From assembly GCA_947629875.1 (NCBI GenBank), contig CANRFK010000172.1, positions 1 through 20,582 on the forward strand: a DNA stretch of 20,582 nucleotides, written 5' to 3'. Below the pieces are notes generated by a model that ran no database searches, had not been told where the DNA came from, and was given only the letters and a program-made list of their open reading frames with translations. The stretch comes from an uncultured Clostridia bacterium. GTDB lineage: Bacteria; Bacillota; Clostridia; Christensenellales; Borkfalkiaceae. Position numbers and translations under genes: made by a program. This document shows, piece by piece, positions 14,217 through 20,582 of this stretch (the first letter of the stretch is position 1; each line of letters begins with the position of its first letter).

Positions 14217-17200
14217 CGTTTTGTAATTCCGTCGCCCCTCATTTTTGCGAACTCCTTGCAGAGTTCGATGTTTCTTCCGAAGATCCCGGCGAGCGTATCC
14301 CCGAGTTTTTCTCCGCACAAATCATTGTTCCACACTTCATACATCCACGGCAGAAGTTCGCACGCGAGCGCGCCGTCCACCGCGCGGATATCGCTGTCGC
14401 CACAGGCGGAGAGCACAGAGGCATGGAGCTCCGTCTTGACCCACAAGAGGTTGCCCACGTGCGCCGAGCGGCACTTCTCGTCGAGGCGGTCGACGTTCTT
14501 CCATGCGTCCTCGCCGAGGGGATTTTCGTCGCGCACGTCGCGCTTCATCGCGGCAAACCGCTCGTATCCCACCGACTGCACCACGCTCTTCACCGCGGCG
14601 GGCGGGCACTCCGCGGCGTGCGGCAAGAGCACCGCCGCCACTTCGGAGACGGAGGGCGGGAGCTTGCCGATGTCCCCCTCCCCCACCTCCGCGACGATGC
14701 GCAGGTTGGGCGGGAGAATGCGCTCTCTTCCGCCGGGAACGGGAACGGCCGCCCTTCTGCGGGCGAGCGCATCCGTCACCCCGGCGAGCACCTGTCCGAG
14801 GCGGGAGACGTCGGCATGGCGGAGAATTGCGATGTGCAAAAACGCGCCGTCCCGCTCCGCCGCGTCGAGCGCCACGGAGAGCCCCGTCTGTTTGAACACC
14901 CGTTCGGACTGTTTCCACTGCGTAAACAGGTCGTCGTTGCGCACGTACTGCTCGGCATTGTCGAGATAGGCCTTCTTGCCGAAGTACTCGGCGACGGCGC
15001 CGAGCAGCGCCGCGCCCGCACCCTCGGGCACCACGATGAGCTGCGCCGCGGTGAGCGCCGCAAGCACGCCTTTCATCGTGTCGTCCTCCGCCTGGATGCC
15101 GCGCTCCTTCACGAACAGCGTGCAGTCCCGCAAAAGTTCCTTATAGGTGAGGTTCTTGTCGAAGTACTGCACGGGCTCCTCGGGCACGGGCTCCTCTTCT
15201 TCCTTGTCCTCCTCCTTTTCGGCAAGGGCGGCGGCGCGGAATACCTCTTCGAACTCGGCTTCGGGCGTCACCCGTTGCTCCTGCTGCCGCTCGAAATAGT
15301 ACTTCTCCCAGCTGTTTGTGCCGCTCTTGCTCTTCATGAGCACGTGCTCGGCGATCGCGGCGACGGCGGCCATGAGGGGCGCGCCGACGGCGAGGCAGGA
15401 GACGACGGTCATGATGATGCGCTCGTCCGCCACGTCGTGCTCCGTCATGAGCAGGATGCCGAGGATGAGGCAGGCAAAGAGGAGGGGCGGACAGAGGATG
15501 AGCGCCCCCGTGCGCACGCGCGCAAGTCGGCGGCGGTTGAGGCTGCCGAGGAGCGGGATGAGCGCGAGCATCAGAACGGCGATGCCGTAGAGCGACCACT
15601 TCACGGCCTCCTCATTGAAGGCGTAGAAGAGGGTGTAGTCCAGCGCATAAGTGAAGATAAAGACGGTCGCAAGCAAAAAGAAGAGCACGGCGGCGACGGG
15701 AAAGAGGCAGATGGCGGCGCGCCGCACATAGCGGAGCGGCTTGGGGATGCTGTCCCCCGCCAAAGAACCCACGCGGTTTTCGCGGACGAGGCTCTCGTTG
15801 CGCACGAAGGGGCCGTCGGGGAAATAGTCCGCGGGATCTGTGCCGTCGGGCTCCCGCACGGCGCCCTCGACCAGCCGCCTGCCCTGCAGCCGCACGGTGA
15901 GCGAATCCGAGCACACGTAGATGCGGTAGACGCCCGCCTCCACGCTGTCCGTGAGGGTGCGCGCGTCGTACGTCGCATAGTCGCCTGCGGTGAGCGTCAC
16001 CGTCGTCCGCCTGCTCTCGCCCGGTTTGAGGGCGAACTTGCACACGGCTTTCAGCCGCTTTGTGGGGTTGAAACTTGTCTCCGACGGCGCGCCCACGTAG
16101 ATTTGGGCGACCTCATAGCCGGGGCGGCTGCCCGTGTTCTTCACGGTGAAGGAGATCTTGTCGCCGCTAATGGAGAGTCCCGAATAGCTGAATTTGGTAT
16201 AGGAGAGCCCGAAGCCGAAGGGATAGCGCACATTCTCGCGGGCGGTATCGTAGCGCAGATACCCCACGAAGCCCCCCACGCGCAGTTTTCCCGCGTCGCG
16301 CGCCTCCGCGAGGGAGGCAAAGTAGGCGTCGGCATTGTCGTAGGCCGTGCGGGAGAGCCGCCCGCAGGGGTCGGTCTCACCCGCAAGCACGCGCGCGAGC
16401 GCCTCCGCCGCAAAAGGGCCGTCCGCAGGGGCGAGGAGAAGGGCGTCGAGCAGGCCGTCAAAGGAGAGGTCGGGGGTCATATCGCCGCACACGACGCCCA
16501 CAATGCGCTTGCCCGTCCTTTTGAGCGCATGCAGAAGCGCGATGCGGTTGGCGGGAAGCGCAAGGCTGCGCCCCGTCCCGTCCGGCCAGAGGAACACGAG
16601 CACGACGTCCGCACTGCCCGCCGCACGCACGGCGTCGGGAATGAGCGCGTCGCTGCGCGACGCCATGCGGTCGTAGCCGCGCGCCCTGCCGCGCAGGGCA
16701 AACCTGCCTGCGAGGGCGGAGAAATCGGCGTAAGCCTCCCCCACCACGGCGACGCGCGTCCCCCGCGCAAGGGGAAGGGTGCGCTCGTTTTTGAGGAGCA
16801 CGATGCTCGCCCCCGCGAGCGCCCTGCGCGCCCCGTTGCCCGCGGCGCCCTCTGCGGGCACGCGCTTTGCAAGCTGCATGGCGAAGTCGATGGTCTCGTC
16901 CGCCGCCTCGTCGAGCGTCTTTCCGTCGAGGGCGCTGCCCTCGCGGATGGCGTCCTCGAGGTCGCGCTCGGAGACCGTCCCTTCCTCGCAGTATTTTTTA
17001 AGTTGTTCGTACCGCCTCGCCGCCCGTTCGAGCGGGAGCGCCGCCCCGCCGAGCGAGACCTTGCCGCGCAGCAGGGAGAGCGCCGAGGAGTTGGCGGCAA
17101 CGCCGTCGCCGATGGCGAACACGTCGCCGAAATATCCGTTCAGAACGTCGGAAAAGAGGGCGTTGTTGGTATCGGGATAGCCGCTCGTCAGGCGGTTGGG

Positions 17201-17713
17201 GGTGAGGAGCACCGCGTCGCACGGGACGGCTCTCACCGCCGTCAAAAATGGCTTTACGAAGAGATCGTGCACGGCGCCCGCATCCTCGCGGCGGTCGAGA
17301 TAGGCGATATCCCGCTCGGAGAGCGAGAGGCGGGAAAGCCCCACCGCCATGCCCGCTTCATGCACCGCGCCCGAGACGGCGGCGCCGATGAGGCCGTTTA
17401 ATCCCGCGTCCTCGGAGAGCCCGGGCGTATAGGGATCTGTCGCCGTTTTGAGGTCGGGCGTCACAAACAGCCGCCCGCCCTCCGCCGCGGCCTCCGCGGT
17501 GAGTTCTCTCGTCATGCGGCCGATGAGCACGGGGTCGAACGACCGCGCCGCGGCGGCATAAGAGACGCCCCTGCTCTTTGCGAGCGCGTCCAAAAAGACG
17601 CGCGGCGCGGCGGGGATCTCCGCCTGCGCGAGGCCGTCGCCCTCCAGCCCCGAGGCCACGATGGCGACCTTGCGGAGCGGATCGAGTTTTTCGAGAATGT
17701 CGTTATGCTTCAT
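14213..17713 (-). CDS. GH3-like protein fused through four membrane helices to a degenerate AAA+ domain (1166 aa)
   Basis: Residues 1-610 follow the glycoside hydrolase family 3 plan. SFDPVLIGRMTRELTAEAA and SEDAGLNGLIG come from the barrel domain, GASIVLLKNERTLPL at 301-315 opens the second domain, VRYPFGFGLSYTKFSY at 495-510 is the hallmark linker, and PGYEVAQIYVG at 531-541 is the fibronectin-like domain. The barrel is short and the Lys-His (KHF) substrate motif is missing; D203 in AIGDGVAAN may correspond to the usual nucleophile. Enzyme activity is doubtful. Helices lie at about 666-690, 706-724, 735-757 and 765-793. Positive-inside residues (RYVRR before, RRRLARVR between, MKSK after) put both ends in the cytosol. 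After a Glu-rich linker (831-847), residues 852-1166 align with the operon's ATPases but have lost Walker A and B. The ATG at 17713 overlaps the previous gene by 11 bp. Confidence 0.88.
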   Translation of the reverse strand: MKHNDILEKLDPLRKVAIVASGLEGDGLAQAEIPAAPRVFLDALAKSRGVSYAAAARSFDPVLIGRMTRELTAEAAAEGGRLFVTPDLKTATDPYTPGLSEDAGLNGLIGAAVSGAVHEAGMAVGLSRLSLSERDIAYLDRREDAGAVHDLFVKPFLTAVRAVPCDAVLLTPNRLTSGYPDTNNALFSDVLNGYFGDVFAIGDGVAANSSALSLLRGKVSLGGAALPLERAARRYEQLKKYCEEGTVSERDLEDAIREGSALDGKTLDEAADETIDFAMQLAKRVPAEGAAGNGARRALAGASIVLLKNERTLPLARGTRVAVVGEAYADFSALAGRFALRGRARGYDRMASRSDALIPDAVRAAGSADVVLVFLWPDGTGRSLALPANRIALLHALKRTGKRIVGVVCGDMTPDLSFDGLLDALLLAPADGPFAAEALARVLAGETDPCGRLSRTAYDNADAYFASLAEARDAGKLRVGGFVGYLRYDTARENVRYPFGFGLSYTKFSYSGLSISGDKISFTVKNTGSRPGYEVAQIYVGAPSETSFNPTKRLKAVCKFALKPGESRRTTVTLTAGDYATYDARTLTDSVEAGVYRIYVCSDSLTVRLQGRRLVEGAVREPDGTDPADYFPDGPFVRNESLVRENRVGSLAGDSIPKPLRYVRRAAICLFPVAAVLFFLLATVFIFTYALDYTLFYAFNEEAVKWSLYGIAVLMLALIPLLGSLNRRRLARVRTGALILCPPLLFACLILGILLMTEHDVADERIIMTVVSCLAVGAPLMAAVAAIAEHVLMKSKSGTNSWEKYYFERQQEQRVTPEAEFEEVFRAAALAEKEEDKEEEEPVPEEPVQYFDKNLTYKELLRDCTLFVKERGIQAEDDTMKGVLAALTAAQLIVVPEGAGAALLGAVAEYFGKKAYLDNAEQYVRNDDLFTQWKQSERVFKQTGLSVALDAAERDGAFLHIAILRHADVSRLGQVLAGVTDALARRRAAVPVPGGRERILPPNLRIVAEVGEGDIGKLPPSVSEVAAVLLPHAAECPPAAVKSVVQSVGYERFAAMKRDVRDENPLGEDAWKNVDRLDEKCRSAHVGNLLWVKTELHASVLSACGDSDIRAVDGALACELLPWMYEVWNNDLCGEKLGDTLAGIFGRNIELCKEFAKMRGDGITKR

Positions 17714-18287
17714 AGTCCTGCCAATCGCTCCTCGAGATCGTCTCTGCCTCGGCGGAGACGCGTTCTATCTTTCCGAAAAATCCGAACCGCCAAGCGAGCG
17801 CCGCGGCGAGCACCGCAATGCCGAACACGGCAAACACGGCGATCCACACATACCGTTTGCGCCGCTTGGAGACGGAATACGTTGCACGGTGCACGAAGCC
17901 GAGCTTGCGCTCCGCCTCTTTTTCCGTGCGCCCGTATTTGAGGCTGACGCCGTCCTCCCCGAACACGTATTCGTATTCGTCGGAGAACACCGACTGCACC
18001 TCGATCTCCACCGAGGCGCACGCGTAGTCCACGCCCACATCGGCGACGGCGAACTCCTTCCCGCTCTCGGCGAAGAGGCCGTCCCGCTCCACCACGCGGT
18101 CGGCGAGGAGGTCGCCCCTCCCGTCCTTTTCCACGATGCGGAAGCGGATGCCCGTCACGCCGATCTCGCTCGCATTGAAAAACCGCAGCGCGGCGTGCCG
18201 CTCGCCGGTGCCGCACAGCACATAGCGCGAGGGATAGACGGGGAATCCCCCCTTATAGGGCAATCTTACGGCAACGGGTTCTGTCAC
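17703..18287 (-). CDS. unknown protein with C-terminal membrane helix (194 aa)
   Basis: I do not recognise this family. Residues 1-125 look like a beta-rich soluble domain (ALRFFNASEIGVTGIRFRIV, then alternating charged and hydrophobic strands). KRRKR at 141-145 precedes a single helix at about 146-167, giving a probable N-in protein with a short outside tail. The start is GTG at 18287-18285, within a GTGA overlap with the stop of the previous gene and behind a strong AAGGAGGTG site. Its 3' end overlaps the GH3-fusion gene by 11 bp. The tight packing implies a role as an accessory subunit of the same membrane complex. Confidence 0.8.
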   Translation of the reverse strand: MTEPVAVRLPYKGGFPVYPSRYVLCGTGERHAALRFFNASEIGVTGIRFRIVEKDGRGDLLADRVVERDGLFAESGKEFAVADVGVDYACASVEIEVQSVFSDEYEYVFGEDGVSLKYGRTEKEAERKLGFVHRATYSVSKRRKRYVWIAVFAVFGIAVLAAALAWRFGFFGKIERVSAEAETISRSDWQDYEA

Positions 18288-19000
18288 CGTTCACCTCCTT
18301 TGCGCATGAGAAAGAAGCGCGCCAGTGCGGCCGTCAAGGTAAACACCACCGCGGCGAGCGCGGCAAAGCCCAAGAGTTCCGCCCAGAATTTTATGGGAAT
18401 GGTAAGCGACGCCGTAAACGAATCGGCATACCGCAGATAGGCGGTCACGCCCAGCCACAAGAGAAGATCGGCGAGGAAGGCGACCGCAACGCAGAGCAGC
18501 GCAAGCCACAGCGCGTAGCGCACGTTCATGCGCTTGCGCTCGGCGCGGACGGGCGTATCGTCCACGCAGACGATGCGCAGCGTCACATAGTCGGTATTGT
18601 GGGGCAGGCGCGTCAGGTGCGTATATCCGCCGTCGTTGAATTTTTCCTTGACGCGCAGAATGTTTATAATGCTGTTGGAGGAATTATACACCACGAGCTC
18701 GTACTTGACGAATGCGATGAGGCGGCTCCACTCGCCGCAGAAATACAGCCCCTCGCCGTCCTTTGCGATGCGGTACGATTTGATGTACTGCCGCACGGAG
18801 GGAGCGGGCTCGAACAGCGTCACCGAGCCGTGTTCGTCGGAGAGACGCCCCACCGCCCGATCCCGCGCGGGAATGGCGGCGGCGTGCATCCGGAGCATGA
18901 TGCGCGGCAAAAGAAGCACCGTGGCAAGAACCACGATGCCCAGCCCGACTACGAGCCAAACAAGCCAAAAAATCATCGTACCGATCGTATTTGAGCCCAT
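18284..19000 (-). CDS. unknown three-helix membrane protein, first gene of the operon (238 aa)
   Basis: Family not recognised. Helix 1 is at about 10-33, a soluble beta-rich domain at about 50-152, helix 2 at about 161-185, helix 3 at about 206-231, and a basic C-terminus (MRKGGER). Arg residues after helix 1 put the soluble domain in the cytosol. The ATG at 19000 was chosen because a further in-frame ATG at 19036 lies inside the promoter. An ATG at 18976 (MIFWLVWL) is also possible. Neither has a Shine-Dalgarno site, and the promoter predicts transcription starting at or next to 19000, so the message may be leaderless. It overlaps the next gene by 4 bp. Confidence 0.8.
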   Translation of the reverse strand: MGSNTIGTMIFWLVWLVVGLGIVVLATVLLLPRIMLRMHAAAIPARDRAVGRLSDEHGSVTLFEPAPSVRQYIKSYRIAKDGEGLYFCGEWSRLIAFVKYELVVYNSSNSIINILRVKEKFNDGGYTHLTRLPHNTDYVTLRIVCVDDTPVRAERKRMNVRYALWLALLCVAVAFLADLLLWLGVTAYLRYADSFTASLTIPIKFWAELLGFAALAAVVFTLTAALARFFLMRKGGER

Positions 19001-19006
19001 GGGTCG

Positions 19007-19036
19007 AGTATACCATACCCGCGCGCGCGATGTCAA
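19007..19036 (-). promoter_or_regulatory. near-consensus extended -10 promoter for the eight-gene operon
   Basis: On the minus strand TTGACA (19036-19031), 18 bp, TATACT (19012-19007), with TGG directly before the -10 (extended -10 element). The spacer is mostly alternating CG. The predicted start point, about 7 nt after the -10, falls on the A of the ATG at 19000. No other strong promoter was seen inside the operon, so this probably drives all eight genes. Confidence 0.75.
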
Positions 19037-19192
19037 GGGAATCGCGCCCGCATGCGCGGAGTTTTCTTATACTTTCATTGGAAAATTTTCCCGCCGAAAT
19101 CAAAACCCCATGAAAAAACAAACAAAAAATCAAAAAAGGAAAAAAAGAAAAAAGATAAACTAAAAATCAAAGAAAAGAAATAAAGTTGAAAG

Positions 19193-19233
19193 ACAGAAGA
19201 AGATACCCCCCTCGTGAAAAAGAGAGCAATCAA
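19193..19233. repeat. 41-bp direct repeat, copy 1
   Basis: Identical to 19266-19306, beginning ACAGAAGAAGATACC and ending GAGAGCAATCAA. Flanks differ. It contains a C-run followed by CTCGTG, which stands out from the A-rich surroundings. No terminal inverted repeats or coding content. Confidence 0.9.
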
Positions 19234-19265
19234 GAACCCAAAGCGAGGAAATAAAGAGTAAAAAA

Positions 19266-19306
19266 ACAGAAGAAGATACCCCCCTCGTGAAAAAGAGAGC
19301 AATCAA
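19266..19306. repeat. 41-bp direct repeat, copy 2
   Basis: Exact second copy of 19193-19233, with a 73-bp period. Function unknown; a recombination footprint, a protein-binding site pair or a piece of a dispersed repeat family are all possible. Confidence 0.9.
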
Positions 19307-19386
19307 AAGGGGGAAAATGAAAAAATAAAAAAGATAAACCAATCGTCAAAAAGAGGAAAAATGCAAAAAAACAAAAAATGATAAAT

Positions 19387-19470
19387 CCAAAAACCAAAAT
19401 CTAAAAATCAAAATCTAAAAATCAAAATCTTACAATCAAAATCTTACAATCAAAATATAAAAATGATAAT
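19387..19470. repeat. 14-bp tandem repeat, six units
   Basis: Units of 14 bp: an imperfect first copy (19387-19400), two copies of CTAAAAATCAAAAT (19401-19428), two copies of CTTACAATCAAAAT (19429-19456), and a degenerate last copy (19457-19470). The pairwise pattern suggests recent slippage, so copy number may vary between strains. Confidence 0.9.
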
Positions 19471-19500
19471 TCTAAAAAATTTATTATTTTTTTCTTTTCC

Positions 19501-19662
19501 GTTTTTCATGATGCGTCCCGATTTCTCTCTACCCACGGTAGAATTTACACCCAATACAAATTTTTCGCTTTCGTCTCCCCCACACCGTTCTCTTCCCCAT
19601 CACAGTCCGCCACGTCCGCCTCGTTTTCTCTGCCTCTTTCCGCCCTATTCCCTCATACCGAA
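19501..19662. other. intergenic stretch without a recognisable feature
   Basis: Pyrimidine-rich on the plus strand. I see no RNA gene, no supported reading frame and no promoter. A short basic minus-strand frame (about 65 codons, 19529-19726) crosses it but lacks a ribosome site and runs through a hairpin. Confidence 0.5.
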
Positions 19663-19694
19663 CCGCGCGCCGACGCAACAGCGTCGGCGCGCGG
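19663..19694. repeat. perfect 14-bp inverted repeat (GC-rich hairpin)
   Basis: Arms 19663-19676 and 19681-19694 (CCGCGCGCCGACGC and its complement) around the loop AACA. No T-run follows on either strand. Confidence 0.85.
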
Positions 19695-19736
19695 CGAGTG
19701 TATCTTTCTCCAAACGAAGTTCTCACCGCATACGAA

Positions 19737-19773
19737 ATTGCCGCCCGCCGCGCGGAGCGCGGCGGGCGGCAAT
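19737..19773. repeat. perfect 17-bp inverted repeat (GC-rich hairpin)
   Basis: Arms 19737-19753 and 19757-19773 (ATTGCCGCCCGCCGCGC and its complement) around a 3-base loop. Like the hairpin at 1084-1132 it has an AT outer end and a G/C core and lacks a T-tract. Confidence 0.85.
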
Positions 19774-19803
19774 CAATGTATCTATCCTTTCTTACAAAAA
19801 AAC

Positions 19804-19863
19804 CGAGTGCATCATCCCCCGTAACAAAAAAACGAGTGCATCACCCCCCCCCGCAACAAAAAA
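19804..19863. repeat. 29-bp imperfect tandem duplication with poly-C tract
   Basis: CGAGTGCATCA occurs at 19804-19814 and 19833-19843, each followed by a C-run, G(T/C)AAC and an A-run. The second copy has nine consecutive C residues (19844-19852). On the minus strand the A-runs become extra T-tracts just after the ilvE terminator. Confidence 0.8.
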
Positions 19864-19887
19864 CGGGGAAGCCCGAAAGCCTCCCCG
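19858..19887 (-). terminator. intrinsic terminator of the aminotransferase gene
   Basis: On the minus strand CGGGGAGGC (19887-19879), loop TTTCGG, GCTTCCCCG (19872-19864), then six T (19863-19858). A 9-bp stem with one G-U pair, 23 nt after the stop codon. Confidence 0.9.
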
Positions 19888-19910
19888 AAATTATCACGAA
19901 CTTCCCCACG

Positions 19911-20582
19911 CTATTTTACGATCTTTCTCCACCCCTCGGGGTCGGGCAGTTTTCCGTACTGGATGCCCGTAATGGTCTCGTACAACATTTGCGTAATGGG
20001 GCCCATTTTTCCGCCGTTCACGACGTGATCGGTGCCCTTGTAGCGGATGAGCCCGACGGGCGAAATGACGGCCGCCGTGCCCGTGCCGAACGCCTCGTCG
20101 AGCGTACCGTTTTCGGCGGCTTCCGCGACTTCCTCGATGGAGACGCGCCGCTCGGTGACGCGGTAGCCCTTCTCCCGCAAAATGTGCAGACAGCTCTTGC
20201 GCGTGATGCCGGGCAGAATGGAGCCCGTGAGGGCGGGCGTCACCACCTCGCCGCCGATGACGAAGAACATGTTCATGCTCCCCACTTCCTCGACGTACTT
20301 CTTTTCGGCGGAATCCAGCCACAGCGCCTGATCGAACCCCTTTTCCTCTGCAATTTCGCCCGCCTTGATGCTCGCGGCGTAGTTGCCGAGGCACTTCGCC
20401 TCGCCCGTGCCGCCGAGCGAGGAGCGGGAATAGTACTCCTCCACGATGAGTTTGACGGGTTCCAGCCCGTGCGCGTAGTAACTGCCGACGGGCGAGAGGA
20501 TGATGAAGAAGAGGTATTCGGTGGAGGCGTGCACGCCGAGCGCGACCTTGGTCGCCACGATGGTGGGACGGATGTAGAGCGC
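19911..20582 (-). CDS. ilvE: branched-chain amino acid aminotransferase, C-terminal 223 residues (cut by window edge)
   Basis: PLP enzyme (fold type IV) that interconverts Leu, Ile and Val with their 2-oxo acids using 2-oxoglutarate/glutamate, in the cytosol. The first visible codons (ALYIRPTIVATK) are in the middle of the protein; about a third is missing. GGTGEAKCLGNYAAS contains the Schiff-base lysine (visible residue 63). EEVGSMNMFF contains the Glu that contacts the PLP ring nitrogen (visible residue 99). GTGTAAVISPVG at 167-178 binds the phosphate end. The stop is TAG at 19913-19911, followed by a terminator, so it is not read through into the large operon. Confidence 0.96.
   Translation of the reverse strand, partial: ALYIRPTIVATKVALGVHASTEYLFFIILSPVGSYYAHGLEPVKLIVEEYYSRSSLGGTGEAKCLGNYAASIKAGEIAEEKGFDQALWLDSAEKKYVEEVGSMNMFFVIGGEVVTPALTGSILPGITRKSCLHILREKGYRVTERRVSIEEVAEAAENGTLDEAFGTGTAAVISPVGLIRYKGTDHVVNGGKMGPITQMLYETITGIQYGKLPDPEGWRKIVK

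Larger units (their letters stand above)
19085..19500. other. A-rich, strand-asymmetric low-complexity island upstream of the operon promoter
   Basis: In a GC-rich region, the plus strand here is dominated by A with scattered G, in runs such as AAAAAGAAAAAAG, switching to T-rich only at 19470-19500. It carries a 41-bp direct repeat and a 14-bp tandem repeat. Reading frames across it give only Phe- or Lys-rich low-complexity peptides, so I call no gene. The A-tracts could bend DNA or attract silencing proteins; that is inference. Confidence 0.75.

Noticed and set aside
14217..14318. Longer N-terminus (34 extra residues) for the ATPase at 12930-14216
   Set aside because: It would overlap the preceding gene by more than 100 bp and place a basic stretch before the helix without a ribosome site; the ATGA junction at 14216 is the better start.
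12015..17401. Long plus-strand frames opposite the adaptor, ATPase and GH3-like genes
   Set aside because: They are antisense shadows without recognisable motifs, promoters or ribosome sites.
19193..19306. CRISPR-like array
   Set aside because: Only two copies of the 41-bp repeat, one low-complexity intervening segment, no palindromic repeat structure and no cas genes.
19075..19342. Small Phe-rich hydrophobic frames on the minus strand in the A-rich island
   Set aside because: They are low-complexity translations of A/T runs and of the 41-bp repeat, with no ribosome site.

Overview
The window is a GC-rich bacterial chromosome segment in which every convincing gene lies on the minus strand. 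The recognisable housekeeping genes (clpB, a branched-chain aminotransferase), the strong GGAGG-type ribosome sites, and the surface-protein modules (YDG/MBG-like repeats, a Cys-rich module common in clostridial surface proteins) suggest an uncultured Clostridia-type Firmicute, perhaps Christensenellales-like. That placement is inference from gene style, not from a phylogenetic marker.

Layout in transcription order (right to left). At 20582-19911 is the C-terminal two thirds of an ilvE-type aminotransferase, ending in a good intrinsic terminator (19887-19858). A gene-free stretch of about 0.9 kb follows. It holds two long perfect GC-rich hairpins and then a strikingly A-rich island with a 41-bp direct repeat and a 14-bp tandem repeat. 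A near-consensus promoter (TTGACA-N18-TATACT, extended -10) at 19036-19007 then starts an eight-gene co-directional block running to 1274. Its genes overlap or nearly touch: 4 bp overlap, 11 bp overlap, 4 bp overlap, 9 bp gap, 53 bp overlap, 33 bp gap, 3 bp gap. I read it as one operon of about 17.7 kb. After it come a weak terminator candidate, a 22-bp perfect hairpin, and clpB (partial) with its own promoter.

The operon encodes, in order: (1) a three-helix membrane protein; (2) a C-terminally anchored membrane protein; (3) a GH3-like protein fused through four membrane helices to a degenerate AAA+ domain; (4) a membrane-anchored McrB-like AAA+ ATPase; (5) a DUF2357/McrC-companion-like protein whose expected nuclease region is replaced by a long coiled coil and a basic low-complexity tail; (6) a second membrane-anchored McrB-like AAA+ ATPase; (7) a membrane-anchored protein with a strict 14-residue Trp repeat, a Cys-rich module and two YDG modules; (8) a 2160-residue membrane-anchored protein with about 23 YDG modules.

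My reading is that this is a membrane-embedded, nuclease-less derivative of the McrBC module. Two active ATPases and one dead paralogue would sit on the cytosolic face with a McrC-like adaptor, coupled in one transcript to two very large extracellular proteins. I know of no described system with this composition. The most informative observations are the hidden pseudo-AAA+ domain, a 90-bp perfectly identical tract shared by the two otherwise diverged ATPase genes, the Trp repeat, and the block duplication inside the giant protein. All homology calls are by eye from motifs; no search was run.
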